A stretch of DNA of 64,000 nucleotides from an uncultured Capnocytophaga sp. (lineage in GTDB: Bacteria; Bacteroidota; Bacteroidia; Flavobacteriales; Flavobacteriaceae), in assembly GCF_937936315.1 (NCBI RefSeq), contig NZ_CALGWU010000025.1:1-64000 (forward strand), written 5' to 3'. Below the pieces are notes generated by a model. It was not told where the DNA came from. It ran no database searches and saw only the letters and a program-made list of their open reading frames with translations. The position numbers were made by a program, and so were the translations under genes. Positions 42,982-51,670 of the stretch are shown here, one piece after another (positions within the stretch are counted from its first letter, which is position 1; every line of letters begins with the position of its first letter).

Positions 42982-44007
42982 TTGAATAAAAACTTAGACC
43001 CAAATAAAGAAAATTATTCGGCGCAAGAACTCGATATAGAAAGAGCCTTGCGCCCTTTGTCGTTTGATGATTTTGCAGGGCAAGAAGCAGTTTTAGAAAA
43101 CTTAAAAGTATTCGTAAAAGCTGCTAATATGCGCCACGAAGCCCTTGATCACACTCTATTTCACGGGCCTCCAGGACTTGGAAAGACTACGCTCGCTCAT
43201 ATTTTGGCTAACGAATTAGGCGTAGGCATCAAAATTACTTCAGGTCCTGTACTTGATAAACCTGGCGATCTAGCAGGGTTACTCACCAATTTGCATGAAC
43301 GCGATGTACTTTTCATTGACGAGATACACCGCTTGAGTCCAGTAGTAGAAGAGTACCTTTACTCAGCTATGGAAGACTACAAGATTGACATAATGATAGA
43401 ATCAGGCCCTAATGCTCGCACTGTGCAAATCAACCTCAATCCATTTACGCTTATAGGTGCGACCACTCGCTCAGGGCTACTTACAGCTCCTATGCGCGCA
43501 CGTTTTGGTATTCAAAGTCGATTGCAGTATTATTCTACCGAACTTTTGGCAGATATCGTTCAGCGTAGTGCTTCTATTCTTAAAGTACCGATTTCTATGG
43601 AAGCTGCTATAGAATTAGCTAGCAGAAGTAGAGGTACCCCACGTATTGCCAATGCCCTTTTACGCCGTATTCGCGACTTTGCACAAATAAAAGGCAACGG
43701 TGAAATAGACATTGCTATTACCCGCTTCGGACTAAAAGCCTTAAATGTAGATGCACACGGATTAGACGAGATGGATAACAAAATCCTCTCAACCCTTATT
43801 GATAAGTTCAAAGGAGGCCCCGTGGGGATTACTACTTTAGCAACTGCCGTATCCGAAAGTGCTGAAACTATTGAAGAGGTGTATGAACCCTTCCTCATTC
43901 AAGAAGGTTTTATTGTACGCACCCCTCGCGGGCGTGAAGTAACTGATTTAGCTTATAAACATTTAGGAAAAGTACATCCTGCAAAACAGGGAACGCTTTT
44001 TGAATAA
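42982..44007 (+). CDS. ruvB: Holliday junction branch migration ATPase RuvB
   Basis: A 341-residue AAA+ motor. Walker A is GPPGLGKTT, Walker B DEIHRLSP, and sensor 1 GATTRSGLL; a C-terminal winged helix ends the protein with FIVRTPRGREVTDLAYKHLG. The only start that keeps the full N-terminus (NKNLDPNKEN) is TTG at 42982. A T-tailed hairpin follows the stop. Confidence 0.95.
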   Translation: MNKNLDPNKENYSAQELDIERALRPLSFDDFAGQEAVLENLKVFVKAANMRHEALDHTLFHGPPGLGKTTLAHILANELGVGIKITSGPVLDKPGDLAGLLTNLHERDVLFIDEIHRLSPVVEEYLYSAMEDYKIDIMIESGPNARTVQINLNPFTLIGATTRSGLLTAPMRARFGIQSRLQYYSTELLADIVQRSASILKVPISMEAAIELASRSRGTPRIANALLRRIRDFAQIKGNGEIDIAITRFGLKALNVDAHGLDEMDNKILSTLIDKFKGGPVGITTLATAVSESAETIEEVYEPFLIQEGFIVRTPRGREVTDLAYKHLGKVHPAKQGTLFE

Positions 44008-44038
44008 ACGAAATAATCATATACAATTAACAAAAAAT

Positions 44039-44074
44039 TCCTTAAAGTAACATTACGCTTTAAGGATTTTTTTT
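44039..44074 (+). terminator. Rho-independent terminator after ruvB
   Basis: A 9-bp stem TCCTTAAAG/CTTTAAGGA (44039-44047, 44058-44066) with a 10-nt loop and a run of eight T. Confidence 0.85.
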
Positions 44075-44158
44075 ATAGCTTTTAATGGCTTTCCCTTTTG
44101 ATTTACTTAGAATTTCGAAACTTTTTGCCTTAAGATAAAAGTTTTTTTAAGACTTATT

Positions 44159-44189
44159 ATTGTTTTTTTAATATTTTGTATTAACTTTG
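44159..44189 (+). promoter_or_regulatory. rprX promoter, possible leaderless start
   Basis: ATTG (44159-44162), a 19-bp spacer and TAACTTTG (44182-44189). The ATG at 44194 is only 5 nt past the -7 element, so transcription would begin at or next to the start codon. Confidence 0.6.
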
Positions 44190-44193
44190 CGCG

Positions 44194-45735
44194 ATGAATA
44201 GACGTTTATACATAGTAGCTTTAGTCCTCACAAGTTTATCTCTTGTTGGAATTATCTTTATTCAAGGATATTGGATTAAGATAGCAATTGATGATAAAGA
44301 AGAGGCTTTCACTTACTCTATTCAGCAGGTTCTCAACAATGTAGTAAAGAAAATTGAGCAAGATGAAGTAGATAAATATGTAGCTCAAATCATTTTTTTA
44401 AGAGAAAATGACAGCACTCTCAAACTTAGAGATCCTCTTTTGCACGACTTTATTTTTATACAAAACAACAAAGATAATAGAGAAACTTTTGCTTACAATC
44501 ACGGGGTTTTAGATGAAGATTATGAACTACCCATAACATCTACTTATTTATCTAATAATGATTTAGGAGGTATTTTAAACACCGAAGAATTAGACGCCAA
44601 TTCATATTTAGTAAAAGCTTATGAAAAACTAAGTGAATTGCCTGAAATAGAGCGCTTGATGATTGAAGAATCGTTTAAGAGTATTATTCGCCAACAATCT
44701 ATAAGCGAGCGAGTATCGCTCCCTCAGATTCAAAAACTCATTGAAAAAAAATTAGATAAAAGTGACCTCAAATTACATTTTGAGTTTGCTATATACAATA
44801 AAAACGTACTTTCAAAAGTACATTCTAAGTACTTTGAACCTAATGAAACTAAAGAATACAGAACCCCTCTTTTTGGAGCTAATAGCAACGACGATTCTTT
44901 TTATGAATTAGCTGTTATATTTCCACAACGAGAGCGTTTTGTATTGTCATCAATTATAGAGATAGCAAGTCTTTCCACTGTTTTTATGCTCATCATTATA
45001 GCAGTGTTTATCATTACTTTAAACCAACTGATTACCCAACGCCGTATTTCCGAAATAAAAACAGATTTTATCAACAATATGACTCACGAGTTCAAAACCC
45101 CTATCGCTACAATGAACTTAGTACTCGATACACTCAAAAGTCCTATTACCCTAAATAACCCCGATAAAATAATGCATTATGTGAAAATACTCAAACAAGA
45201 AAACAAACGAATGCTCTCTCAAGTAGAAAACATTTTGCAAATATCACGCCTTGAAAAAGGAAACCTACAATTAGAAAGAGACCCCTTAGACGTGCACGAC
45301 CTTATCACAAATGCCATCAGTCACGTACAAGTGATGCTCAACGAACGTAGCGGAGTAATACACACTCACTTTTTAGCAAGTAACAGCGATATATCTGCCA
45401 ACGACTCACATCTCACCAACATGTTTGTAAATGTAATAGAAAACGCTATCAAATATTCACCAGAAGCCCCTATAATAGAAATTTATACAGAAAATATTAA
45501 AAACAGAATCCTTATCCGAATTAAAGATAACGGACAAGGCATGAGTAAACAAGCTGCCAAACATATCTTTGATAAATTCTATAGAGAACACACTGGCGAT
45601 TTACATAATGTAAAAGGACATGGCTTAGGTCTTGCTTATGTCAAAAGCATTATAGATTACCATCAAGGAACTATTTATGTAGAAAGTGAAAAAGGCAAAG
45701 GATCTACTTTCTTCATTAAGCTACCCATCATATAA
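44194..45735 (+). CDS. Sensor histidine kinase, RprX-like
   Basis: A 513-residue membrane sensor kinase. Two membrane helices (about 7-27 and 256-277) bracket a periplasmic domain of about 230 residues with no recognised fold. The HisKA box is NNMTHEFKTPIATMN, followed by the N box NVIENAIKYSP, G1 DNGQGMSKQ and G2 GHGLGLAYV. The architecture and partner fit RprX of Bacteroides. The DNA for the regulator follows after 51 bp. The signal is unknown. Confidence 0.88.
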   Translation: MNRRLYIVALVLTSLSLVGIIFIQGYWIKIAIDDKEEAFTYSIQQVLNNVVKKIEQDEVDKYVAQIIFLRENDSTLKLRDPLLHDFIFIQNNKDNRETFAYNHGVLDEDYELPITSTYLSNNDLGGILNTEELDANSYLVKAYEKLSELPEIERLMIEESFKSIIRQQSISERVSLPQIQKLIEKKLDKSDLKLHFEFAIYNKNVLSKVHSKYFEPNETKEYRTPLFGANSNDDSFYELAVIFPQRERFVLSSIIEIASLSTVFMLIIIAVFIITLNQLITQRRISEIKTDFINNMTHEFKTPIATMNLVLDTLKSPITLNNPDKIMHYVKILKQENKRMLSQVENILQISRLEKGNLQLERDPLDVHDLITNAISHVQVMLNERSGVIHTHFLASNSDISANDSHLTNMFVNVIENAIKYSPEAPIIEIYTENIKNRILIRIKDNGQGMSKQAAKHIFDKFYREHTGDLHNVKGHGLGLAYVKSIIDYHQGTIYVESEKGKGSTFFIKLPII

Positions 45736-45786
45736 ATACTATACAAATCAACTTAAAATAACTAAAAAACAAATAAAAAAATTAAT

Positions 45787-46536
45787 ATGAACGGAAACTA
45801 TTACCCTGCCAAACCGTCCTCCGAGGATAAACGTATCCTCTTAGTTGAAGACGACCCGAACTTCGGTACTGTACTCAAAGACTACTTAGTAATGAGTGGT
45901 TTTGACGTTACCTTAGCCAAAAATGGTATGGAAGGCTTTGAATTATTCAAAAAAGAAATCTTTGATATGTGCATCCTCGATGTAATGATGCCTTATAAAG
46001 ATGGCTTTACTCTTGCAAGAGAAATCCGTGAGAAAAACGAAAAAATCCCTATCATTTTCCTTACTGCTCGCACCATGCGCGAAGATGTAATCAAAGGATA
46101 TAAATCTGGTGGAGACGACTACCTCAACAAACCTTTTGATTCAGAAATTCTCTTAATGAAAATACGCTCGATGTTACAACGTAAAAACATCGAAACAATG
46201 GTAGACAACAATAAGTTTGAGTTTGAAATAGGTAATTTCTTCCTCAATACTAAATTGCGTATCCTTAAATATAAAGACGAAGATCCTATCAAACTCTCCC
46301 CTAAAGAGAATGAACTCCTACGACTCCTCGCTCTACATACTGATGACTTTATGTCACGAGAACTCGCCCTATCTAAAATATGGAAAGACGATAACTATTT
46401 CACCTCTCGCAGTATGGACGTATATATCGCTAAACTGAGAAAATTACTCAAAAAAGATGAAAAAGTAGAGATTCTAAACATCCACGGAGAAGGTTTTAGA
46501 TTGGTTGCCAACAAAGATACTGACGGCTTTATTTAG
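45787..46536 (+). CDS. OmpR-family response regulator, RprY-like
   Basis: A 249-residue regulator. The receiver domain has the acidic pair in LLVEDDPNFG, the phosphorylated aspartate in CILDVMMPYKDG, the FLTAR threonine and the KPFD lysine. The C-terminal winged helix (LSPKENELLRLLALH, then SRSMDVYIAKLRKLLK) is of the OmpR/PhoB type. It is the partner of the upstream kinase. Confidence 0.9.
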   Translation: MNGNYYPAKPSSEDKRILLVEDDPNFGTVLKDYLVMSGFDVTLAKNGMEGFELFKKEIFDMCILDVMMPYKDGFTLAREIREKNEKIPIIFLTARTMREDVIKGYKSGGDDYLNKPFDSEILLMKIRSMLQRKNIETMVDNNKFEFEIGNFFLNTKLRILKYKDEDPIKLSPKENELLRLLALHTDDFMSRELALSKIWKDDNYFTSRSMDVYIAKLRKLLKKDEKVEILNIHGEGFRLVANKDTDGFI

Positions 46537-46626
46537 GAACTTTTTTATTTTTTTTTTGGTAGTTCACTGAAAATTCTTAACTTTGCGCCTCAAAAGATAG
46601 GCAATCAATTACTGAACTTGTAGAAA

Positions 46627-47160
46627 ATGAGAAAGTTAAAAGATTACACTATTTCTTTTGCAGGCTTAAAACAAGGAAAACATCAGTTCATTTATAACAT
46701 TGATAAGAAGTTTTTAGAGCTTTTTAATTTTGATGAAATAAACGATACTCAACAAACCGTCACTGTAGATTTAGAAAAAAAGAGCAACCTTATGGAATTG
46801 TTCTTTCACAATAAAGGAACAGTGAATGTGAATTGTGATGTTTCTAATGAACCTTTTGATTTACCCATAAACGGTGAATTGTTCTTGGTAGTAAAATTCG
46901 GTGAAGAATACAACGATGACGACGAAGAGTTACTAATACTCCCTCACGGCGAACATCAATTAGAGATAGCTCAATATCTTTATGAACTCATTGTACTATC
47001 AATCCCAGCAAAACGCGTACATCCTGATGTAATCAATGGTTCGATGCACTCCGAGGTGTTAGACAAACTCGAAGCATTAGCCCCAAAAGAAAACCATATA
47101 GCTCCACAAGCTATAGACCCAAGATGGGAAAGTTTAAAAAAATTAATAACTGATAAATAA
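46627..47160 (+). CDS. DUF177 (YceD-like) protein
   Basis: A 177-residue protein of the DUF177/YceD family, nearly always encoded next to rpmF as here (10 bp before L32). Bacterial and plastid members bind ribosome-associated RNA and are needed for 23S rRNA accumulation in plants. The usual first cysteine survives in NCDVSNEPFDLPINGELFLVVKFGEEY, but the second of the common CxxC pair is missing. Confidence 0.85.
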   Translation: MRKLKDYTISFAGLKQGKHQFIYNIDKKFLELFNFDEINDTQQTVTVDLEKKSNLMELFFHNKGTVNVNCDVSNEPFDLPINGELFLVVKFGEEYNDDDEELLILPHGEHQLEIAQYLYELIVLSIPAKRVHPDVINGSMHSEVLDKLEALAPKENHIAPQAIDPRWESLKKLITDK

Positions 47161-47170
47161 ATATTAAGCA

Positions 47171-47365
47171 ATGGCACATCCTAAGCGAAGACAATCAAAA
47201 ACAAGAAGAGATAAGAGAAGAACTCACGATGTAGCAGTACTTCCACAAATTGCAAAAGACCCTACAACGGGCGAAAACCACTTGTACCACCGTGCACACT
47301 GGCATGAAGGTAAACTTTACTATCGTGGACAAGTACTTATTGACAATACTGAAAACGCTGAGTAA
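47171..47365 (+). CDS. rpmF: 50S ribosomal protein L32
   Basis: A 64-residue ribosomal protein. The opening AHPKRRQSKTRRDKRRTH is diagnostic. The zinc cysteines of many L32 proteins are absent, so this is the zinc-independent form. It is followed by a strong bidirectional hairpin; the fatty acid genes plsX and fabH found after rpmF in many bacteria are not here. Confidence 0.95.
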   Translation: MAHPKRRQSKTRRDKRRTHDVAVLPQIAKDPTTGENHLYHRAHWHEGKLYYRGQVLIDNTENAE

Positions 47366-47396
47366 TCAGTAGCTTTCATACAAAAATGAAGTTTAA

Positions 47397-47442
47397 ATAA
47401 GAAAGAGGCTGTAAGAATTAATTCTTACAGCCTCTTTCTTAT
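47397..47442. terminator. Bidirectional terminator between rpmF and the DUF5606 gene
   Basis: A perfect inverted repeat of 23 bp per arm with no unpaired centre (axis between 47419 and 47420). It overlaps the stop codon of the convergent gene. Confidence 0.9.
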
Positions 47443-47846
47443 GCTTTTTCCTCAGTTGGAGTTTCTTCTAAAAATCCTTTGCTGAGTAGGAGATTATACC
47501 ATTGTATTACTTTTTTAATATCACTAGCATATACGCGGTCACGATCGTAGTTAGGAAGTACTTTAGAAAAATAAGACTCTAAAGTAGCTCCATCAGATTT
47601 TGCTGAGATACTCGCTTCTTTGCCTTCTTCTAAAGTTTTCATACTTTCAAATACTTCACTTAAAGGCACTTCTTTTTCCATAGTGTAGATAGCTATTTCT
47701 GATAACAAACTCACATTGTTGCGAATCCCTACCGAAATGCGTTTATCATCAGCTAAAGAAGTTGCTAAAAATCCTGTACGCGTTTGCGTTTCTAAATGAT
47801 ACAAACCTGGTTTCCCCGATATGGCAAGTATTTTCGTTAAATTCAT
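47439..47846 (-). CDS. DUF5606 family protein
   Basis: A 135-residue cytoplasmic protein of the Bacteroidota family DUF5606: LTKILAISGKPGLYHLETQTRTGFLA, then the helix-rich end SDIKKVIQWYNLLLSKGFL. Function is unknown. It follows def by 24 bp on the same strand, an arrangement I recall from other Flavobacteriia. Confidence 0.82.
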   Translation of the reverse strand: MNLTKILAISGKPGLYHLETQTRTGFLATSLADDKRISVGIRNNVSLLSEIAIYTMEKEVPLSEVFESMKTLEEGKEASISAKSDGATLESYFSKVLPNYDRDRVYASDIKKVIQWYNLLLSKGFLEETPTEEKA

Positions 47847-47870
47847 TTTTATATTTTTAATATTGATTAT

Positions 47871-48452
47871 TTACTTAGCATTTGAAAATTTCATTCTGTA
47901 ATCTACCTTCACCTTCCCTTTCATAATATTGTTCAGCTTGCTTTTGATAAGCTGTTTTTTGAAAGCCGAAAGTTTATCAGTAAACAATATGCCTTCTATA
48001 TGGTCGTACTCGTGCTGAACAATACGCGCTGCCAAACCATCAAGAGTGAGTGTTTGAGGTTTAAAATCCTCATCAAGGTATTCAATAGTGATTTGCTTGT
48101 GACGGCTCACATCTTCACGCACCCCTGGAATACTGAGGCACCCCTCATTGAAATTCCATTTATCACCTGTTTCTTCGGTGATTTTAGCATTGATAAAGGT
48201 TTTTCGAAAACTCTTTAAAAACTCTTGTTCTTCAGCTGTTAAGTCGTCATCTTCGGCAAATGGCGAGGCATCTACTACAAACAAACGTATAGCAAGCCCT
48301 ATTTGGGGAGCAGCCAAGCCTACACCATAAGCGTGATGCATAGTGTCGTACATATTGGCGATAAGCGCTTTAAGCTCAGGATAATCGGGAGTTATATCCT
48401 CCCCTACTTTCCTAAGCACAGGGTCGCCATATCCTATAATAGGTAAAACCAT
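47871..48452 (-). CDS. def: Peptide deformylase
   Basis: A 193-residue metalloenzyme that removes the formyl group from new proteins. All three motifs are present: GVGLAAPQIG, EGCLSIPG and QHEYDHIEG (metal ligands Cys, His, His and the catalytic Glu). I start it at the ATG at 48452, where MVLPIIGYGDPVLR begins; the upstream extension runs through a promoter (TATCTTTG on the minus strand near 48486-48479) and an octamer array. Confidence 0.95.
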   Translation of the reverse strand: MVLPIIGYGDPVLRKVGEDITPDYPELKALIANMYDTMHHAYGVGLAAPQIGLAIRLFVVDASPFAEDDDLTAEEQEFLKSFRKTFINAKITEETGDKWNFNEGCLSIPGVREDVSRHKQITIEYLDEDFKPQTLTLDGLAARIVQHEYDHIEGILFTDKLSAFKKQLIKSKLNNIMKGKVKVDYRMKFSNAK

Positions 48453-48497
48453 TGTGATATTTTTTATATTTTGCGGCGGCAAAGATAAGAATAATTT

Positions 48498-48521
48498 GCT
48501 AATTAGCCAATTTGCCAATTA
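48498..48521. repeat. Octamer array upstream of def
   Basis: GCTAATTA, GCCAATTT, GCCAATTA in 8-bp register, just upstream of the def -7 element and in the divergent region with the metal-dependent hydrolase. Confidence 0.65.
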
Positions 48522-48591
48522 TTAAATTATTTTGCACTTTAAAAAATAAATCACTACCTTTGCCTTGTTGATAACCTATAAAAAATTTATT

Positions 48592-49299
48592 ATGAAAGTA
48601 ACTTATTTAGGTCACGCTTGCGTGAATATAGACATTGATGGGACTTACTTTCTTGTAGATCCTTTCATTAGCCCTAACCCTTTGGCTTCACACATTGATA
48701 TAAACTCTATCAAAGCAGATTACATCCTCATCACTCACGCCCACGGTGACCATATTGCCGATGTAGAAGCTATTGCTAAACGCACAGGTGCTCAGCTAAT
48801 TACCAATCCCGAAATTCTCGCTCATTACGAAAATTTAGGACTCAGTGGTCACGCTATGAACCTTGGAGGCTCTCACCGATTCGTAGATGGCAAAGTAAAA
48901 ATCAAGATGATTAAAGCTGAACACTCTTCATCTTTCCCCGATGGCTCTTATGGGGGTAATCCTGCAGGTTTCTTGATTGATTGTAATGATGATACTATCT
49001 ACATTTCAGGAGATACCGCCTTGCATTACGATATGAAAATTATCCCTCACCAATACAAAGTGAATTTAGCTATTTTCCCTATCGGCAACAACTATACTAT
49101 GGGAGTGCGCGATGCCCTTACAGCTGCTCGTTTTGTAGAGGTAAACAACGTGCTGGGTGTACATTACGATACCTTTCCTGTAATCAAAATTGATAAAGAA
49201 GCTGCTAAACGCAAATTCAAAGACGACCATCGCCGCCTTCACCTTTTAGAAATAGGAGTTACTTTAGATTTAAAGGATTTAAATATTAGTACCTTGTAA
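48592..49299 (+). CDS. UPF0173-type metal-dependent hydrolase
   Basis: A 235-residue metallo-beta-lactamase-fold protein. It opens VTYLGHACVNIDIDG and has the metal motif THAHGDHIAD, then KAEHSSSFPDG, YISGDTALHYDMK and a C-terminal GVHYDTFPVI histidine. Layout and length fit UPF0173 hydrolases, whose substrate is unknown. The ATG at 48592 is chosen because the longer reading from 48565 starts inside the leader 3 bp after a TACCTTTG element. A strong terminator follows. Confidence 0.87.
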   Translation: MKVTYLGHACVNIDIDGTYFLVDPFISPNPLASHIDINSIKADYILITHAHGDHIADVEAIAKRTGAQLITNPEILAHYENLGLSGHAMNLGGSHRFVDGKVKIKMIKAEHSSSFPDGSYGGNPAGFLIDCNDDTIYISGDTALHYDMKIIPHQYKVNLAIFPIGNNYTMGVRDALTAARFVEVNNVLGVHYDTFPVIKIDKEAAKRKFKDDHRRLHLLEIGVTLDLKDLNISTL

Positions 49300-49326
49300 G
49301 TATTAGGTATTAGACAATAGGCTTTA

Positions 49327-49368
49327 AACTTTGTTGAAGTTTAGAAACTTCAACAAAGTTTTTTTTGT
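49327..49368 (+). terminator. Rho-independent terminator after the hydrolase gene
   Basis: A 16-bp perfect stem (49327-49342 with 49345-49360), a 2-nt loop and a run of T. Confidence 0.9.
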
Positions 49369-49382
49369 ACATTATACAAATT

Positions 49383-49414
49383 GGCTAATTAACAAATTGG
49401 CTAATTGACAAATT
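49383..49414. repeat. Octamer array upstream of the M23 peptidase gene
   Basis: GGCTAATT, AACAAATT, GGCTAATT, GACAAATT, so also a 16-bp direct repeat with one mismatch. Confidence 0.75.
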
Positions 49415-49462
49415 ATTCTTACTTTTGCACCGTTTTATATGCAAAACTTTTATTAACAAAGA

Positions 49463-51175
49463 ATGAAAAAACTTATCACTTATCACTTAACTATTCTCTT
49501 ATCTCTTATCACTTATCTTTTCCCTCTTACCTCAAAAGGTCAAGAATTCAAACCCATAGTTCCTCTCAATACGAAACCTCTACTCGCAGGCACTTTTGCC
49601 GAATTGCGCCCTAATCACTTCCACGGCGGGATTGACTTAAAAACTGAAAGTCGCGAAGGATTGCAAGTATTAGCTGCCGATAAAGGCTACATTTCTCGTA
49701 TCAAAGTGAGTCCGTATGGCTATGGTAAAATGCTATATATCACGCATCCTAGTGGCTATGTAACTACTTATGGACACTTGCAAAAATACGCTCCCGAAAT
49801 AGAGGCTTTTGTAAAACAAAAACAATACGCACAACAAACTTACGACATCGATATTATCCTCAATGAAAAACAATTTCCCGTAGCGCAAGGCCAATGGGTA
49901 GCCCTCAGCGGTAACACGGGGGGTAGCCAAGGTCCTCACTTGCACTTTGAGGTGCGCGACACTAGTGATAACGGCTGGAACCCTATGCTCTTCGGTTTCA
50001 AAGACCTCATTGAAGATACTACTCCTCCCGAAATTATAAACCTCTATGGTTATTCACTCGGCAAAGATGCTCAAATAGAAAACACTCAACTCCCCCGACA
50101 AATTAACAAAACTTTACAAGCCGACCGCACTTATCTCGCCGATAATATCAGTGCTATTGGAACTATTGGATTTGGTATTCAAGGCTTCGACCGACAAAAT
50201 GAGACAATGCACCGAAATGGCATCTACAAAGTAACCCTTCTGCTCAATGGAGAGGTGCAGTTCCAAACTGTTTTAGACAAGGTAAATTTCAACGACACTC
50301 GCTACCTCAACGCCTTAATAGATTATGAAATGTATACTCAAAAAAGAGGTATGGTACAACGTCTTTACAAACTGCCTAACAACCGTTTGGACGTCTACCC
50401 TACCCCTCCTACCAAAAGCAATTTTGGCTATCTTACTATAGAAGAAGGCAAACAATACACTGTTACTATTATAGCCGAAGATTTCAAAGGGAATGCCACT
50501 ACTATCAATATTCCTATAGAAGGCAAACGCGAAATACTAAAAACTCCACGCCCTGAACCTAAGGGCAACAAACAGGTGGTAGCCACTCGCGATAACTACT
50601 ATGAATTAGATCACGGTAGTGTTTATTTACCTGAAAATACTCTTTATGAGGATGTGCAAATGCTCATCACCAGCAAAAAAGATTCTATTACCGTAGGTGA
50701 TTACCGCATTCCTGCTCAGAAATACTTTACTGTAACTATTAAAGACGATAGTTATACCCCCGAAGAAGCCAGCAAAATGTTCCTTTCGCGTGGCGGTAGT
50801 TATGAGCCTACAATTTATAAAGATGGTGTATTTACAGCCCGTGTGCGCAACTTTGGTACTTTCACCTTGCGCAAAGATGTAACTGCCCCTACTCTCAAAG
50901 CGGTGAATTTCAAAAATGGTGGTATCGTAAAAGCCGATACTCTCAAAATTTTAGTAAGCGATAATTTCAGTGGTTTTTCCTCTTGTTCAGCGACCCTCAA
51001 TGGTGAGTGGATACTTTTTGAATACGAACCCAAAAACAAATGCCTTACTTTCCATTTTAGTGATATTGATACTACTAAAACTGATAAATACGAGCTCATC
51101 GTAAATGCCAAAGACAGAGTAGGCAACGTAGGAACTCTAAAAGCTAACTTTACCAAACTAACGACTAATAATTAA
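49463..51175 (+). CDS. Secreted M23 family metallopeptidase
   Basis: A 570-residue cell-wall endopeptidase-like protein. The signal peptide (1-25, ends LTSKG/Q) is encoded by heptameric CTTATCA/CTTACCT repeats. The LytM/M23 domain (about 45-180) has HGGID (54-58) and HLHFEVR zinc motifs. The C-terminal 370 residues have several beta-rich segments (for example DYRIPAQKYFTVTI, KADTLKILVSDNFSG) like Ig-type modules, without a T9SS tail that I can recognise. It probably cuts or binds peptidoglycan. The gene precedes ridA by 7 bp. Confidence 0.88.
   Translation: MKKLITYHLTILLSLITYLFPLTSKGQEFKPIVPLNTKPLLAGTFAELRPNHFHGGIDLKTESREGLQVLAADKGYISRIKVSPYGYGKMLYITHPSGYVTTYGHLQKYAPEIEAFVKQKQYAQQTYDIDIILNEKQFPVAQGQWVALSGNTGGSQGPHLHFEVRDTSDNGWNPMLFGFKDLIEDTTPPEIINLYGYSLGKDAQIENTQLPRQINKTLQADRTYLADNISAIGTIGFGIQGFDRQNETMHRNGIYKVTLLLNGEVQFQTVLDKVNFNDTRYLNALIDYEMYTQKRGMVQRLYKLPNNRLDVYPTPPTKSNFGYLTIEEGKQYTVTIIAEDFKGNATTINIPIEGKREILKTPRPEPKGNKQVVATRDNYYELDHGSVYLPENTLYEDVQMLITSKKDSITVGDYRIPAQKYFTVTIKDDSYTPEEASKMFLSRGGSYEPTIYKDGVFTARVRNFGTFTLRKDVTAPTLKAVNFKNGGIVKADTLKILVSDNFSGFSSCSATLNGEWILFEYEPKNKCLTFHFSDIDTTKTDKYELIVNAKDRVGNVGTLKANFTKLTTNN
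49472..49532 (+). repeat. Heptamer array encoding a signal peptide
   Basis: Units CTTATCA, CTTATCA, CTTAACT, then after a shifted step CTTATCT, CTTATCA, CTTATCT, TTTCCCT, CTTACCT. They encode residues about 4-23 of the M23 peptidase. The last unit is the one found before atpG. Confidence 0.75.
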
Positions 51176-51182
51176 TAACTAT

Positions 51183-51560
51183 ATGAAACATATCATTTTT
51201 ACAGAAAAAGCGCCAGCGCCAATAGGCCCTTACACACAAGCGGTAAAAGCTGGCAACACGCTCTACGTATCAGGACAAATTCCTGTAAATCCTGCAACAG
51301 GTGAAGTAGTAAAAGGCATAGAAGCTGCTACCGAGCAAGTAATGGAAAACCTCAAAGCCATTCTCACCGAGGCAGGAGCTACTTTTGAGAATGTAGTAAA
51401 AACCACTATTTTCTTAGCCGATATGGGGCAATTTGCACAAGTAAATGGCGTATATGCACGTTATTTCAACGAGGCAACAGCACCCGCACGCGAAACTGTG
51501 CAAGTAGCACAATTGCCTAAAGCCGTAGAAGTAGAAATTTCTTGTATTGCTGTATTGTAG
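51183..51560 (+). CDS. ridA: RidA family reactive intermediate deaminase
   Basis: A 125-residue trimeric enzyme that hydrolyses reactive enamine/imine intermediates such as 2-aminoacrylate. The conserved opening APAPIGPYTQAVKAG, the arginine in PARETVQVAQLP, and the EISCIAVL end are present. The length is standard. A GC-rich hairpin follows. Confidence 0.95.
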   Translation: MKHIIFTEKAPAPIGPYTQAVKAGNTLYVSGQIPVNPATGEVVKGIEAATEQVMENLKAILTEAGATFENVVKTTIFLADMGQFAQVNGVYARYFNEATAPARETVQVAQLPKAVEVEISCIAVL

Positions 51561-51580
51561 TAATACCGTGTAGAGAAAAA

Positions 51581-51617
51581 AATCCCCGCAAGACTTATAC
51601 TAAATCTTGCGGGGATT
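51581..51617. terminator. Bidirectional terminator between ridA and the C1 peptidase gene
   Basis: A 13-bp stem AATCCCCGCAAGA with its complement (51605-51617), an 11-nt loop, an A run on the left and T-rich sequence on the right. Confidence 0.88.
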
Positions 51618-51670
51618 AGTTTTGTATTTATTTCCTATGAAAGAAAATTAGCAATTTCGTATTACTAATA

